64,000 nucleotides of DNA, taken from NCBI RefSeq assembly GCF_017826695.1, contig NZ_JAFFZW010000006.1, forward strand, positions 309,964-373,963. The letters run 5' to 3'. Origin of the DNA: Pseudomonas alliivorans (GTDB lineage: Bacteria; Pseudomonadota; Gammaproteobacteria; Pseudomonadales; Pseudomonadaceae). The first letter of the stretch is position 1, and each line of letters begins with the position of its first letter. This document shows positions 62,434-64,000 of this stretch, piece after piece. The notes under the pieces are model-generated. The model did not search any database and was not told the DNA's origin. It saw only the letters and a program-made list of their open reading frames with translations. A program made the translations under genes and the position numbers.

Positions 62434-63240
62434 TCAGTAGCCGGTGCCGCCGTAATCGGCCTCGAACACCATGCCGACCACGCGGGAAACGCCCGTTTCA
62501 AGCTGTCCGTCATCGTGCAAACGCAGCCATCGGTAGCCTGGCGCGAGGGTGTCCAGCTTGAAGTCCTCACTGCCCGGTGCGAACTGGATACAGGTCGAAG
62601 GCGAGGCCAGCAACCGCACGTTCTGTCGCATCTGGTCGAATTCCTGATGCACATGCCCCCAGAGCACGGCACGAACCTGCGGAAATCGATCCAAAACCGC
62701 AAAAAACGCCTCGGCGTTGCGCAAACCGATCGGCGCCATCCATTCACAACCGATGGTCACCGGATGATGATGCAGACAAACCAGATGATGCCGGTCGGGC
62801 GCCTCGCTCAAGGACTGCGCCAGCAACCGCAATTGCGATTCAGCCAGAAACCCCGGCACAGAACCTGGCACCGCAGAATCCAGCAACGTCACCCGCCATT
62901 GGCCGATATCCAGCACCGGCTCCAGCAACCCGACGCCCTGCGCCACCTGCTCCATTTGCGGCAGCTCATCATGATTGCCGGCAAACCAGCGCGCAGGTGC
63001 TGCAATCTGTCCGCTGAGCCGACGAAACGCCTCATACGACTCCACGCTGCCATCCTGGGAAATATCCCCACTGGCAATCACCGCATCGATATCCGACTGC
63101 TCGGCCAGCACCCGCTCGACCACCTTTTCCAGGCTGTCACGGGTATTCATGCCCAGCAACGTGCCGTCCGCCTCGGCAAACAGATGACTGTCGGATAGCT
63201 GGACCAGCAAAACTGACGATGAAGGGGCTGCGCTCGGCAA
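62434..63240 (-). CDS. cpdA: 3',5'-cyclic AMP phosphodiesterase
   Basis: 268-residue class III metallophosphoesterase degrading cAMP. Metal-binding motifs are in order: LSDSHLF (D/H), ASGDISQDGS (GD), GNHDELP (GNHD), LHHHPV and WGHVHQEFD (GHxH). The N-terminus is slightly extended. It leads the cpdA-yqiA-parE...parC string. Upstream DNA (63241 on) does not hold the DUF1249 gene expected from P. aeruginosa gene order. Confidence 0.95.
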   Translation of the reverse strand: MPSAAPSSSVLLVQLSDSHLFAEADGTLLGMNTRDSLEKVVERVLAEQSDIDAVIASGDISQDGSVESYEAFRRLSGQIAAPARWFAGNHDELPQMEQVAQGVGLLEPVLDIGQWRVTLLDSAVPGSVPGFLAESQLRLLAQSLSEAPDRHHLVCLHHHPVTIGCEWMAPIGLRNAEAFFAVLDRFPQVRAVLWGHVHQEFDQMRQNVRLLASPSTCIQFAPGSEDFKLDTLAPGYRWLRLHDDGQLETGVSRVVGMVFEADYGGTGY

Positions 63241-63296
63241 GGCCGTCTCCTGGAAGGGATTCAGCGCGATTATGTGACGGCGAGCGGTACGGGTAA

Positions 63297-63443
63297 ACCC
63301 GGAATGTGGAGGTGGCAGCGGATATGGGTCACATTTTCATTCAAGTCATCCGTGCCGGGGCAGAACAGACACACTCGGCCAGTCTGGAACTGTCACGTCT
63401 GGCTGACAACCTCAGCGCTTTGGTCCGTCGTTTCAACGCGTGA
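63297..63443 (+). pseudogene. Fossil C-terminus of a methyl-accepting chemotaxis protein
   Basis: The frame after a stop at 63294 reads NVEVAADMGHIFIQVIRAG, then AEQTHSASLELSRLADNLS, and ends ALVRRFNA with a TGA at 63441. The run of Gln/Ala/Ser followed by EL.RLA..L..LV.RF is the standard end of Pseudomonas chemoreceptors (compare TLSARLKASLGQFRA of the intact receptor at 25683). Nothing of the HAMP, sensor or main hairpin remains. It is a remnant left by deletion or recombination, not a functional gene. Confidence 0.65.
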
Positions 63444-63458
63444 AACCAGTCGTGGTGC

Positions 63459-63486
63459 CGGGCGCCTGATGAGAATCAGGGGCCCG
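63459..63486. terminator. Hairpin after the MCP remnant
   Basis: CGGGCGCCTGAT-GAGA-ATCAGGGGCCCG: a 12-base stem with one mismatch, 16 bases after the remnant's stop. It has no T-run but is plausibly the original 3' end of the lost receptor gene. Confidence 0.45.
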
Positions 63487-63515
63487 TCGCACACCGAAGC
63501 CCTCCTGATGCCTCT

Positions 63516-63722
63516 TCAGCAAAAACGCCGAAGCCTCGACTTCCGAACAGTCGAAAAAATCAATGCTCCCGCCACCATCCCCGCCAGCCCGGCGCCCGAC
63601 AGATAACCCAGCGCTTGCTCGTAAGGCATCTCGGGCCAGCAGTGCCCCATGATGAATAGTGTGATCAGGATGCAGAGGGTCATGGTTGAGAGGGATGCCA
63701 GTAAACCTCGTATGACAGTCAT
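63516..63722 (-). CDS. Small two-TM membrane protein of unknown function, 68 aa
   Basis: Starts MTVIRGLLASLSTMTLCILI, with one hydrophobic helix at about residues 10-27 and a second at about 40-58 (GYLSGAGLAGMVAGALIFST), basic at both ends and especially the C-terminus (RKSRLRRFC). GAGGG lies a few bases before the ATG, and the composition is protein-like. No family recognised. It sits between the MCP remnant and an IS-interrupted gene. Confidence 0.6.
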   Translation of the reverse strand: MTVIRGLLASLSTMTLCILITLFIMGHCWPEMPYEQALGYLSGAGLAGMVAGALIFSTVRKSRLRRFC

Positions 63723-63766
63723 TATCCCTCACACGTCAGCGATACGCGTATACGCCAGATCAAAAA

Positions 63767-63923
63767 TCACAAGCTGCACAATCTCACCCAGACCTCATCC
63801 AGTTCATCATCAAGCAAAAGCCGCGCCTCAAAACCCGAATCCGGAAACTGCCGGTTGAGCTTCGCGCCCCAGCAATCGCGAATCACCGCACCCAACTCGG
63901 CAGCCTCGTCGTAACCGATATCG
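63767..63923 (-). pseudogene. Small gene truncated at its 5' end by the IS insertion
   Basis: The frame ending at 63767 reads GYDEAAELGAVIRDCWGAKL, then NRQFPDSGFEARLLLDDELD, and ends EVWVRLCSL. The codons beyond 63923, including the GTG that would start a 60-residue frame, belong to the IS end. The original start has therefore been separated from the gene. The remaining part is an acidic soluble fragment with coding-like codon use; no family recognised. Confidence 0.55.
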
Positions 63924-64000
63924 TGAATCGCCCCGGATTCTCTAGACACCTTGCAAGCTCATTGCGTAACGTTTTTCAAACTCTACCGGTGACAGCTGAT
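63924..64000. mobile_element. Left end of an IS3-family insertion sequence (partial, runs off the right edge)
   Basis: From 63924 the DNA reads TGAATCGCCCCGGATTCTCT then AGAC, resembling the terminal inverted repeat TGAaCCGCCCCGG of IS3-family (IS51-like) elements of pseudomonads, as I recall it. The 3' end of a transposase lies immediately inside it. The other end and the target duplication are outside the window. Confidence 0.65.
63942..64000 (-). CDS. IS3-family transposase (OrfB), C-terminal fragment
   Basis: Minus strand, 18 codons before TAG at 63944: QLSPVEFEKRYAMSLQGV. The LSPxEFE+RY stretch at the C-terminus is characteristic of IS3-family integrase-type transposases (rve superfamily). 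The catalytic DDE part is beyond the right edge. It ends 18 bases inside the IS terminus. Confidence 0.7.
   Translation of the reverse strand, partial: QLSPVEFEKRYAMSLQGV

Noticed and set aside
1..64000. CRISPR array or prophage
   Set aside because: No regularly spaced direct repeats, cas genes, integrase, capsid, tail or lysis genes were seen; the only dispersed repeats are REP elements and the two tRNA copies.

Overview
The window reads as chromosomal core DNA of a fluorescent pseudomonad, most likely the Pseudomonas syringae group. The evidence is the gene order, which from memory closely follows the P. aeruginosa PA4913-PA4969 block, the high GC content, Pseudomonas-type REP elements built on GTGGGAA/CGATC ends, and HisZ, azurin and RhdA-type proteins. 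Gene density is high and nearly everything is housekeeping. No CRISPR array, prophage or integrase is visible.

Layout. 1-4300: 5' part of a branched-chain amino-acid binding protein with a near-consensus sigma-54 promoter, a divergent LysR regulator, NAD salvage genes (pncB, nadE) and a REPIN. 4295-4741: azurin. 5090-11854: three-gene operon of a transglutaminase/DUF2126 amidoligase-like protein, a circularly permuted ATP-grasp/alpha-E fusion and a second transglutaminase, a predicted but poorly characterised peptide ligation or modification system. 12229-21956: YgiQ radical SAM protein, dnaB, the rpsF-rpsR-DUF2232-rplI operon, and the rnr-rlmB pair. 22118-22548: two identical tRNA-Leu(CAG) genes, each with its own promoter and terminator. 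22611-25541: a large protein of unknown function built from tandem Ig-like modules, the clearest accessory candidate. 25683-30344: a chemoreceptor, purA and hisZ. 30628-40758: one long minus-strand gene string nnr-tsaE-amiB-mutL-miaA-hfq-hflX-hflK-hflC. 40822-46475: queG, a REPIN, a TRIC-type membrane protein, orn, rsgA and motAB. 46683-54924: HDOD protein, rhodanese, psd, a PilZ-like protein, serB and ahpA; fimX, which sits before serB in P. aeruginosa, is absent. 55115-63240: a PqiC-like lipoprotein, then cpdA-yqiA-parE-(phytase-like)-(aspartic protease)-parC on one strand.

The last 760 bases are a synteny break. They hold a fossil MCP C-terminus, a small two-TM protein, a gene cut by an insertion, and the end of an IS3-family element whose transposase C-terminus runs off the right edge.

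Functionally the block couples NAD supply, replication and decatenation (DnaB, ParC/ParE), translation and RNA decay (ribosomal proteins, RNase R, RlmB, Orn, Hfq, HflX, RsgA), tRNA modification (MiaA, TsaE, QueG), membrane proteostasis (HflKC) and motility (MotAB, MCP, PilZ/HDOD). The features most worth a second look are the ATP-grasp/transglutaminase operon, the tandem-Ig protein and the IS-associated right edge.
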